From contig JAIYDD010000217.1 of NCBI GenBank assembly GCA_027487675.1, forward strand, positions 26,616 to 90,615: 64,000 nucleotides of DNA, in the 5' to 3' direction. The translations under genes and the position numbers were made by a program. Source of the stretch: Acetobacteraceae bacterium (GTDB taxonomy: Bacteria; Pseudomonadota; Alphaproteobacteria; Acetobacterales; Acetobacteraceae). The notes beneath the pieces were generated by a model. The model was given only the letters and a program-made list of their open reading frames with translations. It ran no database searches and was not told the DNA's origin. Of this stretch, positions 15,820 to 26,373 are shown one piece after another; within the stretch, counting starts at the first letter, position 1; every line of letters begins with the position of its first letter.

Positions 15820-16269
15820 ATGGCCATCACCCCGATCCGCTCCGCCGACGAGCTGCGTCCCGGCATGACGTTCGACCTCGGCAGCTTCGTCCTGACGCGG
15901 GAGGATGTGCTGGATTTCGCCCGCCGCTTCGACCCGCAGCCCTTCCACCTGGACGACGAGGCCGCGCGTGGTTCGCTGTTCGGGCGGCTGGTGGCGAGCG
16001 GGCTGCACACCTTCTCTGCCGCAGTCGGCCATTTGATCCGCAGCGGGCTGCTGGCGGAGGTGAACCTCGGCGCCGGCGGGGCGGAGCTGACATGGCCCGC
16101 CGCCCTCGACCCCGACACCCCCGTGGCCATGCAGGTGACGGTGGAGGAGAACCGCCCGAGCCGCAGCAAGCCGGAGATGGCGGTGGTCACGCTGCGCTAC
16201 CGCGTCGCGACGGCGGCGACCGGCACGGTGGTGCTGGAGGTCAAGGCGCCGCACTTCATGCGCCGCTGA
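15820..16269 (+). CDS. MaoC-like (R)-hydratase
   Basis: A 149-residue hot-dog-fold protein of the MaoC dehydratase family, which hydrates enoyl-CoA thioesters. The motif for the catalytic Asp/His pair is DPQPFHLDDEAARGSLFGRLVASGLHT (about residues 44-70), matching the family hydratase motif 2. The ATG at 15820 has aaggcagg upstream; a GTG at 15802 would overlap the tctA stop and add six residues. It may process the acid imported by TctCBA after CoA activation, but no CoA ligase or transferase is next to it. It ends just before a strong terminator shared with fusA. Confidence 0.8.
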   Translation: MAITPIRSADELRPGMTFDLGSFVLTREDVLDFARRFDPQPFHLDDEAARGSLFGRLVASGLHTFSAAVGHLIRSGLLAEVNLGAGGAELTWPAALDPDTPVAMQVTVEENRPSRSKPEMAVVTLRYRVATAATGTVVLEVKAPHFMRR

Positions 16270-16293
16270 GCGCGCAGCGCCCGGAACGCAGAA

Positions 16294-16319
16294 CGGCCCG
16301 GGGGTCTCCCCCCGGGCCG
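16294..16319. terminator. Strong bidirectional terminator hairpin
   Basis: CGGCCCGGGGG and CCCCCGGGCCG pair perfectly over 11 bp around a TCTC loop. It sits between the convergent MaoC-like and fusA genes, 25 bp after one stop and 27 bp after the other. No long T-run is present on either strand, which is common at this GC content. Confidence 0.75.
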
Positions 16320-16345
16320 CCCGCGTCAGCCGATCCGCGAAGGGA

Positions 16346-18427
16346 TCAGGCGGACTTCTTCATGATCTCGTCGGCCACGTTGCGCGGCACCGGATCGTAG
16401 TGGTGGAACTGCATCGAGAAGCTCGCGCGGCCCTTGGTCATGCCGCGGAGGTTCGAGATGTAGCCGAACATCTCCTTCAGCGGCACATGGGCGCGCACGA
16501 TGACGGAGGTGCCGGCCATGTCCTGGCTCTGGATCACGCCGCGGCGGCGGTTCAGGTCGCCGACGACGTCGCCGACATGGTCGGAGGGCGTGGTCACTTC
16601 CACGTCCATGATCGGCTCCAGGATCACCGGGCCGGCCTTCTTCATGCCTTCGCGGAAGCAGGCCTTGGCGGCGATTTCGAAGGCGAGCGCGGACGAGTCG
16701 ACGTCGTGGTACTTGCCGTCCACCAGGCTGTACTTGAAGTCCACCGTCGGGAAGCCGGCCAGCACGCCGGTGTCGGCCTGCACCTTGATGCCCTTCTCCA
16801 CCGCCGGGATGTATTCGCGCGGGACCGAGCCGCCGACGACGCCGTTGACGAACTCGATGCCCTCGTTCCGCTCCTTCGGCTCGAAGACGATCTTCACCTC
16901 GGCGTACTGGCCCGAGCCGCCCGACTGCTTCTTGTGGGTGTAGGTCTCGGTGTGCGGCTTGGTGATCGTCTCCCGGTACGCGACCTGCGGGGCGCCGATG
17001 TTCGCGTCCACGCCGTATTCGCGCTTCAGGCGGTCGATGATGATCTCGAGGTGCAGCTCGCCCATGCCGGAGAGGATGGTCTGGCCGCTCTCCTGGTCCG
17101 TCCGCAGGCGCAGCGAGGGATCCTCGCCGGCCAGCTTCTGCAGGCCGAGCGTCATCTTCTCGACGCCTTCCTTGGTCTTCGGCTCGACGGAGATGTCGAT
17201 GACCGGCACCGGGAAGGCCATGCGCTCCAGCACCACCGCGTCGTCGTTGGACGCCAGCGTGTCGCCGGTGCCGGTGTCCTTCAGGCCGACGAAGGCCGCG
17301 ATGTCGCCGGCGAAGACTTCCTTGATCTCCTCGCGCTTGTCGGCGTGCATCTGGAAGATGCGGCCGATCCGCTCGCGATGGCCCTTCGTGGTGTTCTGCA
17401 CCATGTCGCCTTGGCGCAGCACGCCGCGATAGACGCGCACGAAGGTCAGGTTGCCGTACTTGTCGTTGATGATCTTGAACGCCAGGCCCGCGAAGGGCGC
17501 GTTCTCGTCGGCCGGGATGTTGCGGCGGTCGGCGGTCTCGTCCTGGCCTTCCTCGGGCGCGACCTTGATGCCGGGGATGTCGACCGGGCTCGGCAGGTAG
17601 TCGAGCACCGCGTCCAGCAGCGGCTGCACGCCCTTGTTCTTGAAGGCGGTGCCGCACAGCACGGGGCGGAATTCGCCGCTGATCGTGCCCTTCTTGATGC
17701 AGCGCTTCAGCGTCTCGACCGAGACGTCGCCCTTGTCGAAGTATTCCTCCATCGCCGCCTCGTCGACGCCGACGACGACGTCGAGCAGCTTGGCGCGGTA
17801 CTCGACGGCCTTGTCCTTCAGCTCGTCGGGGATCGGCGCGTCCTCGTACAGCGCGCCCAGCTCGTCGCCCTTCCAGACGATGGCCTTCATCTCGATCAGG
17901 TCGACGACGCCCTTGAAGGTGTCCTCGATGCCGATCGGCAGCTGCAGCGTCACCCAGTTGATGCCGAGCTTCTCGGTCAGCGTCGCGGCGGCACGGTAGA
18001 AATCGGCGCCCGTGCGGTCGAGCTTGTTGATGAAGATGATGCGCGGGACGTTGTAGCGGTCCGCCAGGCGCCAGTTGGTCTCGGACTGCGGCTGCACGCC
18101 GGCCACGCCCTCAATGATGAAGATGGCGCCGTCCAGCACGCGCAAGCTGCGGTTCACCTCGATGTTGAAGTCGATATGGCCGGGCGTGTCGATGATGTTG
18201 ATCCGGTGGTCCTTCCACACGGCGGTCACCGCGGCGGAGGTGATGGTGATGCCCCGCTCGCGCTCCTGCTCCATGTAGTCGGTCGTAGTGTTGCCGTCAT
18301 GCACCTCGCCGATCCGGTGCGACTTGCCGGTGTAATACAGGATCCGCTCGGTCGTGGTGGTCTTGCCGGCGTCGATATGCGCCGTGATGCCGATGTTGCG
18401 AATTCGATCGAGCGGGGTACGCGCCAC
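16346..18427 (-). CDS. fusA: Elongation factor G
   Basis: A complete 693-residue EF-G, the translocase GTPase. GTPase motifs are [15 protein letters not shown] (P-loop, about residues 17-31), the switch II DTPGH and NKLD for guanine specificity; the domain IV segment [15 protein letters not shown] and the C-terminal [16 protein letters not shown] are intact. The start is GTG at 18427 with GGAGG six bases upstream. The usual str operon partners (rpsL, rpsG, tuf) are absent in this window, so the gene is either relocated or a second copy. Domain content is canonical and gives no hint of a specialised paralogue. Confidence 0.95.
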   Translation of the reverse strand: MARTPLDRIRNIGITAHIDAGKTTTTERILYYTGKSHRIGEVHDGNTTTDYMEQERERGITITSAAVTAVWKDHRINIIDTPGHIDFNIEVNRSLRVLDGAIFIIEGVAGVQPQSETNWRLADRYNVPRIIFINKLDRTGADFYRAAATLTEKLGINWVTLQLPIGIEDTFKGVVDLIEMKAIVWKGDELGALYEDAPIPDELKDKAVEYRAKLLDVVVGVDEAAMEEYFDKGDVSVETLKRCIKKGTISGEFRPVLCGTAFKNKGVQPLLDAVLDYLPSPVDIPGIKVAPEEGQDETADRRNIPADENAPFAGLAFKIINDKYGNLTFVRVYRGVLRQGDMVQNTTKGHRERIGRIFQMHADKREEIKEVFAGDIAAFVGLKDTGTGDTLASNDDAVVLERMAFPVPVIDISVEPKTKEGVEKMTLGLQKLAGEDPSLRLRTDQESGQTILSGMGELHLEIIIDRLKREYGVDANIGAPQVAYRETITKPHTETYTHKKQSGGSGQYAEVKIVFEPKERNEGIEFVNGVVGGSVPREYIPAVEKGIKVQADTGVLAGFPTVDFKYSLVDGKYHDVDSSALAFEIAAKACFREGMKKAGPVILEPIMDVEVTTPSDHVGDVVGDLNRRRGVIQSQDMAGTSVIVRAHVPLKEMFGYISNLRGMTKGRASFSMQFHHYDPVPRNVADEIMKKSA

Positions 18428-18645
18428 GATGGGCCTCCATGCAGAAAGCGGGCGTCTCCACAGGCCGAACGCCTGCGGGGCCCGCCCGATGGTCCCGAAT
18501 CACATCTGTGCGGCGGGAGATGCCCTCTCAGGCCGGGTTTTGCAAGCGTCCCGCCGCGCCGGCGTGCCGCCCGATGCGCGGGGCAGGCCGGGCAACCGCC
18601 CCGGGCGGCCCGGCGTTGCGCCCTGAACGGCAGGAGGATGCCCGG
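18428..18645. other. 218-bp divergent gap upstream of fusA
   Basis: The gap separates fusA (minus) from a small hypothetical gene (plus). It should contain the promoter of fusA, but I could not single out convincing -35 and -10 boxes. The plus-strand frame is open through it, probably by chance. Confidence 0.4.
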
Positions 18646-18981
18646 GTGGCGGAACGGTTCGCGGTGTATCGCTACGGGATCTTGCGGGACGGCGAGGCGC
18701 CCGAGACCCGCTACTCCCTCGCCCCCATGCAGGGCGTCGGCTATGCCGGCAACGACGAACCCTCGGACGCGCATCCCCGTGGCAACGAGCACGCGGATGT
18801 CGGCCGGTCGGTGCCCGCCGGCCATGTCGAGGCGCCGGATGGCACCACCATCTCCGCCTTCGAGCCGCCGACGCTCGAGATCCCGGGCCGCGGCCGCGTG
18901 GACCTCTCGGCCGTGATCGGCGCGACGGCGGGCGGGACGGGCGAACTCGGCGCGCTGGTCCGCTGGATGCCGGCCGGCTGA
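18646..18981 (+). CDS. Hypothetical protein, 111 aa
   Basis: A small soluble acidic protein starting at GTG 18646, with AGGAGG nine bases upstream (18632-18637). The longer open frame back to 18439 lacks such a site. It has a Tyr-rich N-terminus (AVYRYGILRDGEAPETRYSL), a central His/Asp-rich stretch and a C-terminal beta-rich segment (LEIPGRGRVDLSAVIG). No motif, signal peptide or membrane helix was recognised. It lies alone between divergent fusA and a convergent phosphoesterase gene. Function unknown. Confidence 0.55.
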   Translation: MAERFAVYRYGILRDGEAPETRYSLAPMQGVGYAGNDEPSDAHPRGNEHADVGRSVPAGHVEAPDGTTISAFEPPTLEIPGRGRVDLSAVIGATAGGTGELGALVRWMPAG

Positions 18982-19007
18982 GGCGCCGGGCCCGGCCGTG
19001 ACGCGCC

Positions 19008-20030
19008 TCAGCAGCGCGGCCGCATCAGCCGGTCTTCCGGCCCGATGAAGGAAAAGCCCCAGGGATCGGCCGCCGCCGGGTCCACCGCGACACGGACGGC
19101 CCGCGTCTCCCGGTCGCCCGGCACCATGATGCGCGTCAGGTTCGGCGCCTCGGCCATCGGGCGGTCCTGCAGCCAGAAATGGCTGTCGCCATGGATCAGC
19201 AGCACCGGCCGGCCGAAGGCGGCGGCGGCGCGGCCGATCGCCGCGCGGAAGGCCCGCGTGCCGCTGTCCTGGCCGCGGCCGCAGCGCTGGACGTGGAAAA
19301 GGTCCACCTGCATCGCCAGCACCACGGCCGGGGCACCGCTGCGCTGCGCCTCGGCGAAGGTTGCCTCGATCCAGGCGAGGTTGGCGGCGTCGCGGGCGGC
19401 GAACTCGGCCATCGCGCCTTCGGGCGGGCGGCTGGCGGGCGTCTCCCCAGGTTCGGTCGGGCGGTTGTTGTTGCTGCCGACGGCATGCAGCGTGGCGAAG
19501 ACCACGCCGGCATGGCTCCAGCGGGCGTTCTCGACATAGAGGCGCTGCGCCGGGTCGGCATCGGCCTGGCGCAGCAGCGGCATCGGGCGTCGGCCGAGGC
19601 TGTTGGCGTCACGGAAGAAGCGCGCGCGGATCAGCGCCAGCCGCTCCAGCGGGTCATGGCGGCCGCCGCGGTCCTGCCAGCAATCGGTCCATTCGTTGTC
19701 GCCGGGCGTGTAGACCAGCGGCGCCTCGGACAGCGACATCCAGGCGAAGGGGCCGAGCACCCTGGCATCGGTGCAGACATCGCTGCCGCCCTTGGTGTCG
19801 CCGACGAAGATCGAGAAGGCCGGCCGCGCGGCATTGATCTCGCCGACCAGGCGGGCGACGCGGCCTTCCTCGGCGGCGCAATCCTGCGGGGCGGTGGGCA
19901 GGCAATAGGGCATGTCGCCGAAGGCGACGAAGCTGAAGGGCGCCGACGCCTGGGCATGGCCGCGCGCGGCGGGCAGGGCCAGGGCCAGGGCCAGGGCCAG
20001 GGTGAGCAGCAGCAGGGCGGGCAGGCGCAT
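19008..20030 (-). CDS. Secreted metallophosphoesterase
   Basis: A 340-residue protein with a signal peptide whose hydrophobic core is a run of Leu-Ala dipeptides. The mature part shows calcineurin-like metal-binding motifs: FVAFGDMPYC, VGDTKGG, PGDNEWTDCW and LIHGDSHFWL, which supply the Asp, Asn and His ligands of a di-metal site. Such enzymes hydrolyse phosphomonoesters or diesters in the periplasm or outside. The ATG at 20030 has AGGAGAAGG upstream. It is divergent from the queuosine operon and independent of it. Confidence 0.78.
   Translation of the reverse strand: MRLPALLLLTLALALALALPAARGHAQASAPFSFVAFGDMPYCLPTAPQDCAAEEGRVARLVGEINAARPAFSIFVGDTKGGSDVCTDARVLGPFAWMSLSEAPLVYTPGDNEWTDCWQDRGGRHDPLERLALIRARFFRDANSLGRRPMPLLRQADADPAQRLYVENARWSHAGVVFATLHAVGSNNNRPTEPGETPASRPPEGAMAEFAARDAANLAWIEATFAEAQRSGAPAVVLAMQVDLFHVQRCGRGQDSGTRAFRAAIGRAAAAFGRPVLLIHGDSHFWLQDRPMAEAPNLTRIMVPGDRETRAVRVAVDPAAADPWGFSFIGPEDRLMRPRC
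19974..20003. repeat. Hexanucleotide repeat inside a signal peptide
   Basis: Five CAGGGC units (the last CAGGGT) lie within the metallophosphoesterase gene, encoding the Leu-Ala repeats of its signal peptide. Gain or loss of units keeps the frame and changes the hydrophobic core by two residues at a time. Confidence 0.8.
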
Positions 20031-20143
20031 CGTGCCTTCTCCTCGGGCAGGCGCAGCCTAGGCCGTGCCCGGGCGGCTGCGCATGTCCGTTGCGTGGCGG
20101 TTGCGCTGGACAAGGCCCGGCGGCGGCGTCACATGCCGCGGCG

Positions 20144-21235
20144 ATGCCGGAGGCCCCCTCCCCCCCGCCCGGCCCGGAGCCGCTCAGCACCGAGGCCTTC
20201 GACTACGAGCTGCCCGAGCGCCTGATCGCCCAGGCGCCGGCCCGGCCGCGCGATTCCGCGCGCCTGCTGGTGGTGCGGAAGGAGGGGCTGGCCGACCGCG
20301 GCGTGCTGGATCTGCCGGGGCTGCTGGAACCGGGCGACGTGATGGTGGTGAACGACACGCGGGTGATCCCGGCGCGCCTGCACGGGCGCCGCGGGGAGGC
20401 GCGCGTCGAGATCATGCTGAACCGCGCCGAGGGCGGCGGCATCTGGCACGTGCTGGTGCGCAACGCCCGCCGCCTGCGCCCGGGCGATGTCGTGCAGATC
20501 GAGGGCGCGCCGGGCTGCGGGGCGCGCGTGCTGGAATGTCGCGAAGGCAGCGCCATGCTGGATTTCGGCCCCGACCAGGCGGCGCTGGCCGCGGCGCTGG
20601 ACCGCGCCGGCGAGGTGCCCCTGCCGCCCTATATCCGGCGCGAGGCCGGGCCGAGCGCCGAGGATGCGGCCGACTACCAGACCATCTTCGCCGCGCGCCC
20701 TGGCGCCGTCGCGGCACCCACCGCCAGCCTGCACTTCACCGACCGGCTGCTGGCCGCGCTGGATGCGCGCGGCGTGCGGCGCGTGACGGTCACGCTGCAT
20801 GTCGGCGCCGGCACCTTCCTGCCGGTGCGCGACGGCGACCCGCGCGCGCACCGCATCCACGCCGAATGGGGCGAGGTGACGGAGGACGCTGCGGCCGCGC
20901 TGAACCGAGCGCGCGCCGAGGGAAGGCGGATCGTGGCGATCGGCACCACCGCGATGCGCGTGCTGGAGACGGCGGCGCGGGAAGACGGCAGCGTGGCGCC
21001 CTTTCGTGGGCTGACCGAGCTCTACATCCTGCCCGGCTACCGCTTCCGCGCGGTGGATGCGCTGCTGACCAATTTTCACCTGCCGAAATCGACGCTGCTG
21101 ATGCTGGTCTCGGCCTTTGCCGGCACCAGGCGGATGCGCGCGGCCTATGCGCACGCGATCGCGCAGGACTACCGCTTCTTCTCCTATGGCGACGGCAGCC
21201 TGCTGTTCCGTGCCGAGCAGGACGTGCCGGAATGA
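20144..21235 (+). CDS. queA: S-adenosylmethionine:tRNA ribosyltransferase-isomerase
   Basis: A 363-residue QueA that makes epoxyqueuosine in tRNA from preQ1-tRNA and SAM. Family segments are [26 protein letters not shown] at the start, [18 protein letters not shown], the [14 protein letters not shown] core and [20 protein letters not shown] near the C-terminus. Length is typical. The ATG at 20144 precedes [13 protein letters not shown]. Its TGA overlaps the tgt ATG, and it heads a five-gene queuosine operon. Confidence 0.95.
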   Translation: MPEAPSPPPGPEPLSTEAFDYELPERLIAQAPARPRDSARLLVVRKEGLADRGVLDLPGLLEPGDVMVVNDTRVIPARLHGRRGEARVEIMLNRAEGGGIWHVLVRNARRLRPGDVVQIEGAPGCGARVLECREGSAMLDFGPDQAALAAALDRAGEVPLPPYIRREAGPSAEDAADYQTIFAARPGAVAAPTASLHFTDRLLAALDARGVRRVTVTLHVGAGTFLPVRDGDPRAHRIHAEWGEVTEDAAAALNRARAEGRRIVAIGTTAMRVLETAAREDGSVAPFRGLTELYILPGYRFRAVDALLTNFHLPKSTLLMLVSAFAGTRRMRAAYAHAIAQDYRFFSYGDGSLLFRAEQDVPE

Positions 21236-22362
21236 CGCTGCACTGGGTGGAAAGCACGCGCGACGGCGCGGCGCGGGCGGGCACGCTGATGACCGCGCAT
21301 GGCGAGGTGCCGACGCCGGTCTTCATGCCCGTCGGCACGGCCGGCACCGTCAAGGCGATGACGGCCGATGCGGTGCGCCAGACCGGCGCGCGCATGATCC
21401 TCGGCAACACCTATCACCTGATGCTGCGCCCGGGGGCGGAACGCGTGGCGCGGCTCGGCGGGCTGCACCGCATGGCGGATTGGCGCGGGCCCATCCTGAC
21501 CGATTCCGGCGGCTTCCAGGTGATGAGCCTGGCGGGGCTGCGCAAGATGGATGCAGACGGCGTCACCTTCCGCAGCCACATCGACGGCAGCTACCACCGG
21601 CTGACGCCGGAGCGCAGCGTGGACATCCAGCGGCTGCTCGGCGCCGACGTCACCATGTGCTTCGACGAATGCACGCCCTTCCCCGCCACGCATGAGCAGG
21701 CCGCGTCCAGCATGCGGCTTTCGATGCGCTGGGCGGCGCGATCGCGCGAAGCCTTCGTGCCGCGGGAGGGCTATGGGCTGTTCGGCATCGTGCAGGGCAG
21801 CGTGTACGACGATCTGCGCGCGGAGAGCGTCGGCGCACTCACCGCGATCGGCTTCGAGGGCTATGCGATCGGCGGCCTCGCGGTCGGCGAGGGCCAGGCG
21901 GAGATGCTGCGCGTGCTGGACGCGACGGTGCCGCTGCTGCCGCAGGCCGCGCCGCGCTACCTGATGGGGGTGGGCACGCCGCACGACCTGGTCGAAGCCG
22001 TGCGCCGCGGCGTGGACATGTTCGACTGCGTGATCCCGACGCGATCGGGTCGCACCGGCCGCGCCTATACCAGTCGCGGCGTGCTGAACCTGCGCAATGC
22101 GCGGCATGCCGATGACGGATCGGCGCTCGATCCCGATTGCGACTGCCCCGCCTGCACGCGGCATTCGCGGGCCTACCTGCATCACCTGATCCGGTCGGAG
22201 GAGATGCTGGGGCCGATGCTGCTGACCTGGCACAACATCCGCTACTACCAGTCGCTGATGGCCCGCCTGCGCGCCGCGATCCTGGCCGGCCGCTTCGCCG
22301 CGGAGGCCGCCGCGATCATCGCCGGCTGGGAACAGGGCGAGGCCGAGAGGAAGGCCGCATGA
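21232..22362 (+). CDS. tgt: tRNA-guanine transglycosylase
   Basis: A 376-residue bacterial Tgt that exchanges guanine-34 for preQ1 in GUN-anticodon tRNAs. The active-site Asp lies in [12 protein letters not shown], the nucleophile region in [17 protein letters not shown], and the zinc site in [18 protein letters not shown] (three Cys and a His). Length matches the family. Both ends overlap neighbours by four bases (queA before, queF after), so translation is coupled. Confidence 0.96.
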   Translation: MTLHWVESTRDGAARAGTLMTAHGEVPTPVFMPVGTAGTVKAMTADAVRQTGARMILGNTYHLMLRPGAERVARLGGLHRMADWRGPILTDSGGFQVMSLAGLRKMDADGVTFRSHIDGSYHRLTPERSVDIQRLLGADVTMCFDECTPFPATHEQAASSMRLSMRWAARSREAFVPREGYGLFGIVQGSVYDDLRAESVGALTAIGFEGYAIGGLAVGEGQAEMLRVLDATVPLLPQAAPRYLMGVGTPHDLVEAVRRGVDMFDCVIPTRSGRTGRAYTSRGVLNLRNARHADDGSALDPDCDCPACTRHSRAYLHHLIRSEEMLGPMLLTWHNIRYYQSLMARLRAAILAGRFAAEAAAIIAGWEQGEAERKAA

Positions 22363-22812
22363 GCATCACCACCGACGTCTCCGCACTGACCATGCTGGGG
22401 CGGGAGACGCGCCAACCGCCATCGCCCGAGGAGGCGGTGCTGGAACGCGTGCCGAACCCGCACCCGGATGCGCGCTACTGCGTGCGCTTCAGCGCGCCCG
22501 AATTCACGTCGCTCTGCCCGATCACGGCGCAGCCGGACTTCGCGCATCTCGTCATCGACTACGTGCCGCGCGCCTGGCTGGTGGAGAGCAAGTCGCTGAA
22601 GCTGTACCTGACGAGCTTCCGCAACCACGGCGCCTTCCACGAGGCCTGCACCGTCGGCATCGGCAAGCGGCTGGTCGAGACGCTGGATCCCGAATGGCTG
22701 CGCATCGGCGGCTATTGGTATCCGCGGGGCGGCATCCCGATCGACGTCTTCTGGCAGACAGGTGTGGCGCCGGAGGGCGTGTGGGTGCCGGCCCAGGACG
22801 TGCCGGGGTATC

Positions 22813-22826
<14 letters not shown>
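22359..22826 (+). CDS. queF: preQ0 reductase (NADPH-dependent 7-cyano-7-deazaguanine reductase)
   Basis: A 155-residue unimodular QueF that reduces the nitrile of preQ0 to preQ1. The catalytic Cys is in [14 protein letters not shown] and the NADPH/substrate motif is [17 protein letters not shown], both classic. It overlaps tgt upstream by four bases and queG downstream by about 14. Together with queC this provides preQ1 for Tgt. Confidence 0.96.
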
Positions 22827-23873
<1,047 letters not shown>

Positions 23874-23877
<4 letters not shown>

Positions 23878-24572
23878 CGAACGACAGCGCGCTGGTGCTG
23901 TTCTCCGGCGGGCAGGACAGCGCGACCTGCCTGGCCTGGGCGCTGGAGCGCTTCGCGCAGGTCGAGACGATCGGCTTCGACTACGGCCAGCGGCATGTGG
24001 TGGAGCTGGAGGTGCGGCAGGATTTTCTTGGCTGGATCGGCGCGCATGCCGCATGGGGCGCGCGGCTCGGCGCCGACCATGTGCTGAAGCTCGATGCGCT
24101 GGGTGCGATCAGCGAGACCTCGCTGACGCGGGACGTCGCGATCCAGATGGAGACTGGCGGCCTGCCCAACACCTTCGTCCCCGGCCGCAACCTGCTCTTC
24201 GTCACCTTCGCCGCCGCGCTGGCGTTCCGCCGCGGGCTGCGCCACATCGTCACCGGCGTCTGCGAGACCGACTATTCCGGCTACCCCGATTGCCGCGACG
24301 ACACGCTGAAGGCGCTGCAGGTCGCGTTGAACCTCGGCATGGATCGGCGCTTCGTCGTGCACACGCCGCTGATGTGGCGGGACAAGGCGGCGACCTGGCG
24401 GCTGGCGGAGGAGTTGGGTGGCGCCGCGCTGGTCGAGGCGGTGCGCGCGCGCACGCATTCCTGCTACCTCGGCGACCGAACGCCGCGCGACTGGGGCGCG
24501 GGCTGCGGCCATTGCCCGGCCTGCGAATTGCGCGCGCGCGGCTGGCACGAATATGCGGGGACCGACGCGTGA
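23874..24572 (+). CDS. queC: 7-cyano-7-deazaguanine synthase
   Basis: A 232-residue QueC that converts 7-carboxy-7-deazaguanine and ammonia to preQ0 with ATP. The PP-loop is [11 protein letters not shown] (about residues 9-19), FVPGRNLLF is typical, and four C-terminal Cys (CYLG and CGHCPAC) bind zinc. It completes the set queA, tgt, queF, queG, queC; queD and queE, needed for the precursor, are not in this window. Its stop overlaps the GTG of the amidotransferase gene. Confidence 0.95.
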
Positions 24573-25225
24573 AGATCCTGGTCGTCCGCAACAGCGAGAC
24601 GGCGCCGGACGGTGCCTTCGGCGAATGGCTGGCGGCGCAGGGGCACGCGCTGACCGTCACCAGCGGGGAGGCGCTGGACCAGGCGGCGATGGACGAGGCG
24701 GAGGCCGTCGTGGTGCTGGGCTCGCCGCACGGCGTCTACGACGCGCACATCCCCTGGATTCCGCGCCAACGGGCGCTGCTGGCGCGGCGGCTGTCGGAGC
24801 GGCGGCCGACGATCGGCATCTGCTTCGGTGCGCAGATCATCGCGGCGGCGGCCGGCGGCGACAGCGCGCGCATGCAGGATGGGCGCTTCTTCCGCGGCTG
24901 GTTCGGGGTGGAACGCGTTGCCGATCCCGTGCTCGCCGGCCCCTGGCCGCGCTGGCATGGCGACGCGATCGCGCTGCCGCCGCAGGCCGAGCTGCTGGCC
25001 GAGGATGCCGGCACCGTGCAGGCTTTTGCGCTGCCGCGCGCCGTCGGCGTGCAGTTCCACCCGGAGGCGACGCCGGCGATCCTGCAGGATTGGGCCGCGA
25101 AGTTCACTGCGCCTGGGCTGGTGGATGCGGATGCGCTGGCCGCCGACAGCGCGCGGCTGTTTCCGGCGCGCGCCACGGCACGCGGGGCGCTGTTCGCGTG
25201 GCTGCTGCATCGCGCGGCCGGTTGA
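24569..25225 (+). CDS. Class I glutamine amidotransferase (GMP synthase-like)
   Basis: A 218-residue stand-alone class I glutamine amidotransferase. The nucleophile elbow is [13 protein letters not shown] and the His/Glu of the triad are in GVQFHPEAT. Proteins of this group include GuaA-like domains and gamma-glutamyl hydrolases of unknown substrate. The GTG start overlaps the queC stop, so it is co-expressed with the queuosine genes. QueC uses ammonia, so supply of ammonia from glutamine is an attractive but unproven role. Confidence 0.85.
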   Translation: MKILVVRNSETAPDGAFGEWLAAQGHALTVTSGEALDQAAMDEAEAVVVLGSPHGVYDAHIPWIPRQRALLARRLSERRPTIGICFGAQIIAAAAGGDSARMQDGRFFRGWFGVERVADPVLAGPWPRWHGDAIALPPQAELLAEDAGTVQAFALPRAVGVQFHPEATPAILQDWAAKFTAPGLVDADALAADSARLFPARATARGALFAWLLHRAAG

Positions 25226-25247
25226 CACCCTGATGCCCCCACCCCGA

Positions 25248-25273
25248 CCCTCCCCCGCAATTGCGGGGGAGGG
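25248..25273. repeat. REP-like palindrome, copy 3
   Basis: Arms CCCTCCCCCGC and GCGGGGGAGGG around AATT, preceded by GCCCCCACCCCGA exactly as in the copy at 9181. It lies between the convergent amidotransferase and quinone-reductase-like genes and may also terminate transcription. Confidence 0.7.
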
Positions 25274-25283
25274 AGAAGCGGGG

Positions 25284-25865
25284 TCAGAACCGCGCCATTT
25301 CGCGCCGCACTTTTGCGAGGAACGCCATGCGCCGGTTCAGGTCGGCGCGGTTCATGTCGTAGAGCGCGTGGTACTGCACGCTGGCCTGCCAGCCCGTCAG
25401 CGCGCGGAGATACCGCGTCACCGCCATGCGTGGCGGATCGCAGACCCACACGGCATTCCACCACGGCCGCCCATAGGTGCTGATGCCGGCGATCCTGCGG
25501 ATGCGCGTCAGGTTCGGCCGCGCCACGCCGTCCTGCAGCACGAAGGACACCCCGGGAACGAAGACGCGATCGAAGAAGCCCTTCAGGATCGCGGGCAGGC
25601 CGAAGGACCAGGTGGGGTAGGACAGCACCAGCGCCTCGGCGGCTTCCACGCGGCGGATGTAGTCCTCGCATGGGATGCGGTTCGACGGCAGGTCGTGGTA
25701 GCCGCGGCGTTCCGCGGCGCTCAGCACGGGGTCGAAGCCCTCCGCGTAGAGGTCGCAGAGATCCACCTGGTGACCCGCCTCGCGCAGGCCCTCGCGGATC
25801 TCGTCGCGGATCGCGGCGTGGAAGCTTTCGGCCAGCGGATGCGCGTAGAGATACAGCACGCGCAT
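25284..25865 (-). CDS. NQO1-like NAD(P)H quinone oxidoreductase, copy A
   Basis: A 193-residue flavodoxin-fold protein of the NQO1/MdaB/KefF group. The FMN-binding start is VLYLYAHPLAESFHAAI and the second FMN loop SYPTWSFGLPAILKGFFDRVF; both are characteristic. It shares its order of motifs, including DLYAEGF-PVL, with the divergent gene at 26374, so the two are paralogues. It follows the cupin gene with a one-base overlap of stop and start. Likely substrates are quinones or electrophiles. Confidence 0.85.
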   Translation of the reverse strand: MRVLYLYAHPLAESFHAAIRDEIREGLREAGHQVDLCDLYAEGFDPVLSAAERRGYHDLPSNRIPCEDYIRRVEAAEALVLSYPTWSFGLPAILKGFFDRVFVPGVSFVLQDGVARPNLTRIRRIAGISTYGRPWWNAVWVCDPPRMAVTRYLRALTGWQASVQYHALYDMNRADLNRRMAFLAKVRREMARF

Positions 25866-26302
25866 CAGGCGCGGCCCGCGCCCGTGATCACCGCGATGTC
25901 CTCCGGCGCGAGGTCCACCGGCGTGCCGGCGCGGATGAGCTCGGCAAAGCCCTCGTTCGGCGCCATCAGCGTCAGGCAGTAGAGCTTCTCCGAGCCGTCG
26001 TTGACCACGACATGCTCCACGCCGGGCTTCAGCACGAAGGCATCGCCCGGCCCGATCGGCATCTCCTTCCCGTCCGCATAGGCCTTGCCGTGGCCGGCGA
26101 GCACGAAGAAGCATTCCTCCGCCGCCTGGTGCGTGTTGGGCGGCGTGCGGCCGCCGGGCTCGAAGATCTCGACGACCAGGGTGAAGGACACGCCGTCGGC
26201 GAGCGGGTCGAACAGGCAGGCGAAGTAGTTCGTGTCGGTGGGCGAAATGCGGAAGCCGCGCAGGTCCTGCGCGCGCTTGCCGATCACGGACGCGGTCATC
26301 AT
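25865..26302 (-). CDS. Cupin-domain protein
   Basis: A 145-residue single-domain cupin. The two conserved motifs are visible: PPNTHQAAEECFFVLAGHGKAY (His and Glu metal ligands) and GDAFVLKPGVEHVVVNDG (the third His). ATG at 26302 is chosen because GGGAG lies nine bases upstream; a GTG at 26332 would add ten residues. It overlaps the start of quinone reductase A. Function cannot be fixed: small cupins include dioxygenases, isomerases and binding proteins. Being sandwiched between two quinone reductases suggests a part in aromatic or quinone metabolism. Confidence 0.75.
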   Translation of the reverse strand: MMTASVIGKRAQDLRGFRISPTDTNYFACLFDPLADGVSFTLVVEIFEPGGRTPPNTHQAAEECFFVLAGHGKAYADGKEMPIGPGDAFVLKPGVEHVVVNDGSEKLYCLTLMAPNEGFAELIRAGTPVDLAPEDIAVITGAGRA

Positions 26303-26373
26303 GAAGCGGGTCTCCCGTTGCGATGCCGGCACGCGCCATGCAAGACAGCGGCCGGTGAAGCCGGAGCCCGACG

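Noticed and set aside
16400..18916. An 838-codon plus-strand frame opposite fusA
   Set aside because: The opposite strand encodes a complete EF-G; the product is low-complexity (Val, Leu, His, Asp-rich) and has no ribosome site.
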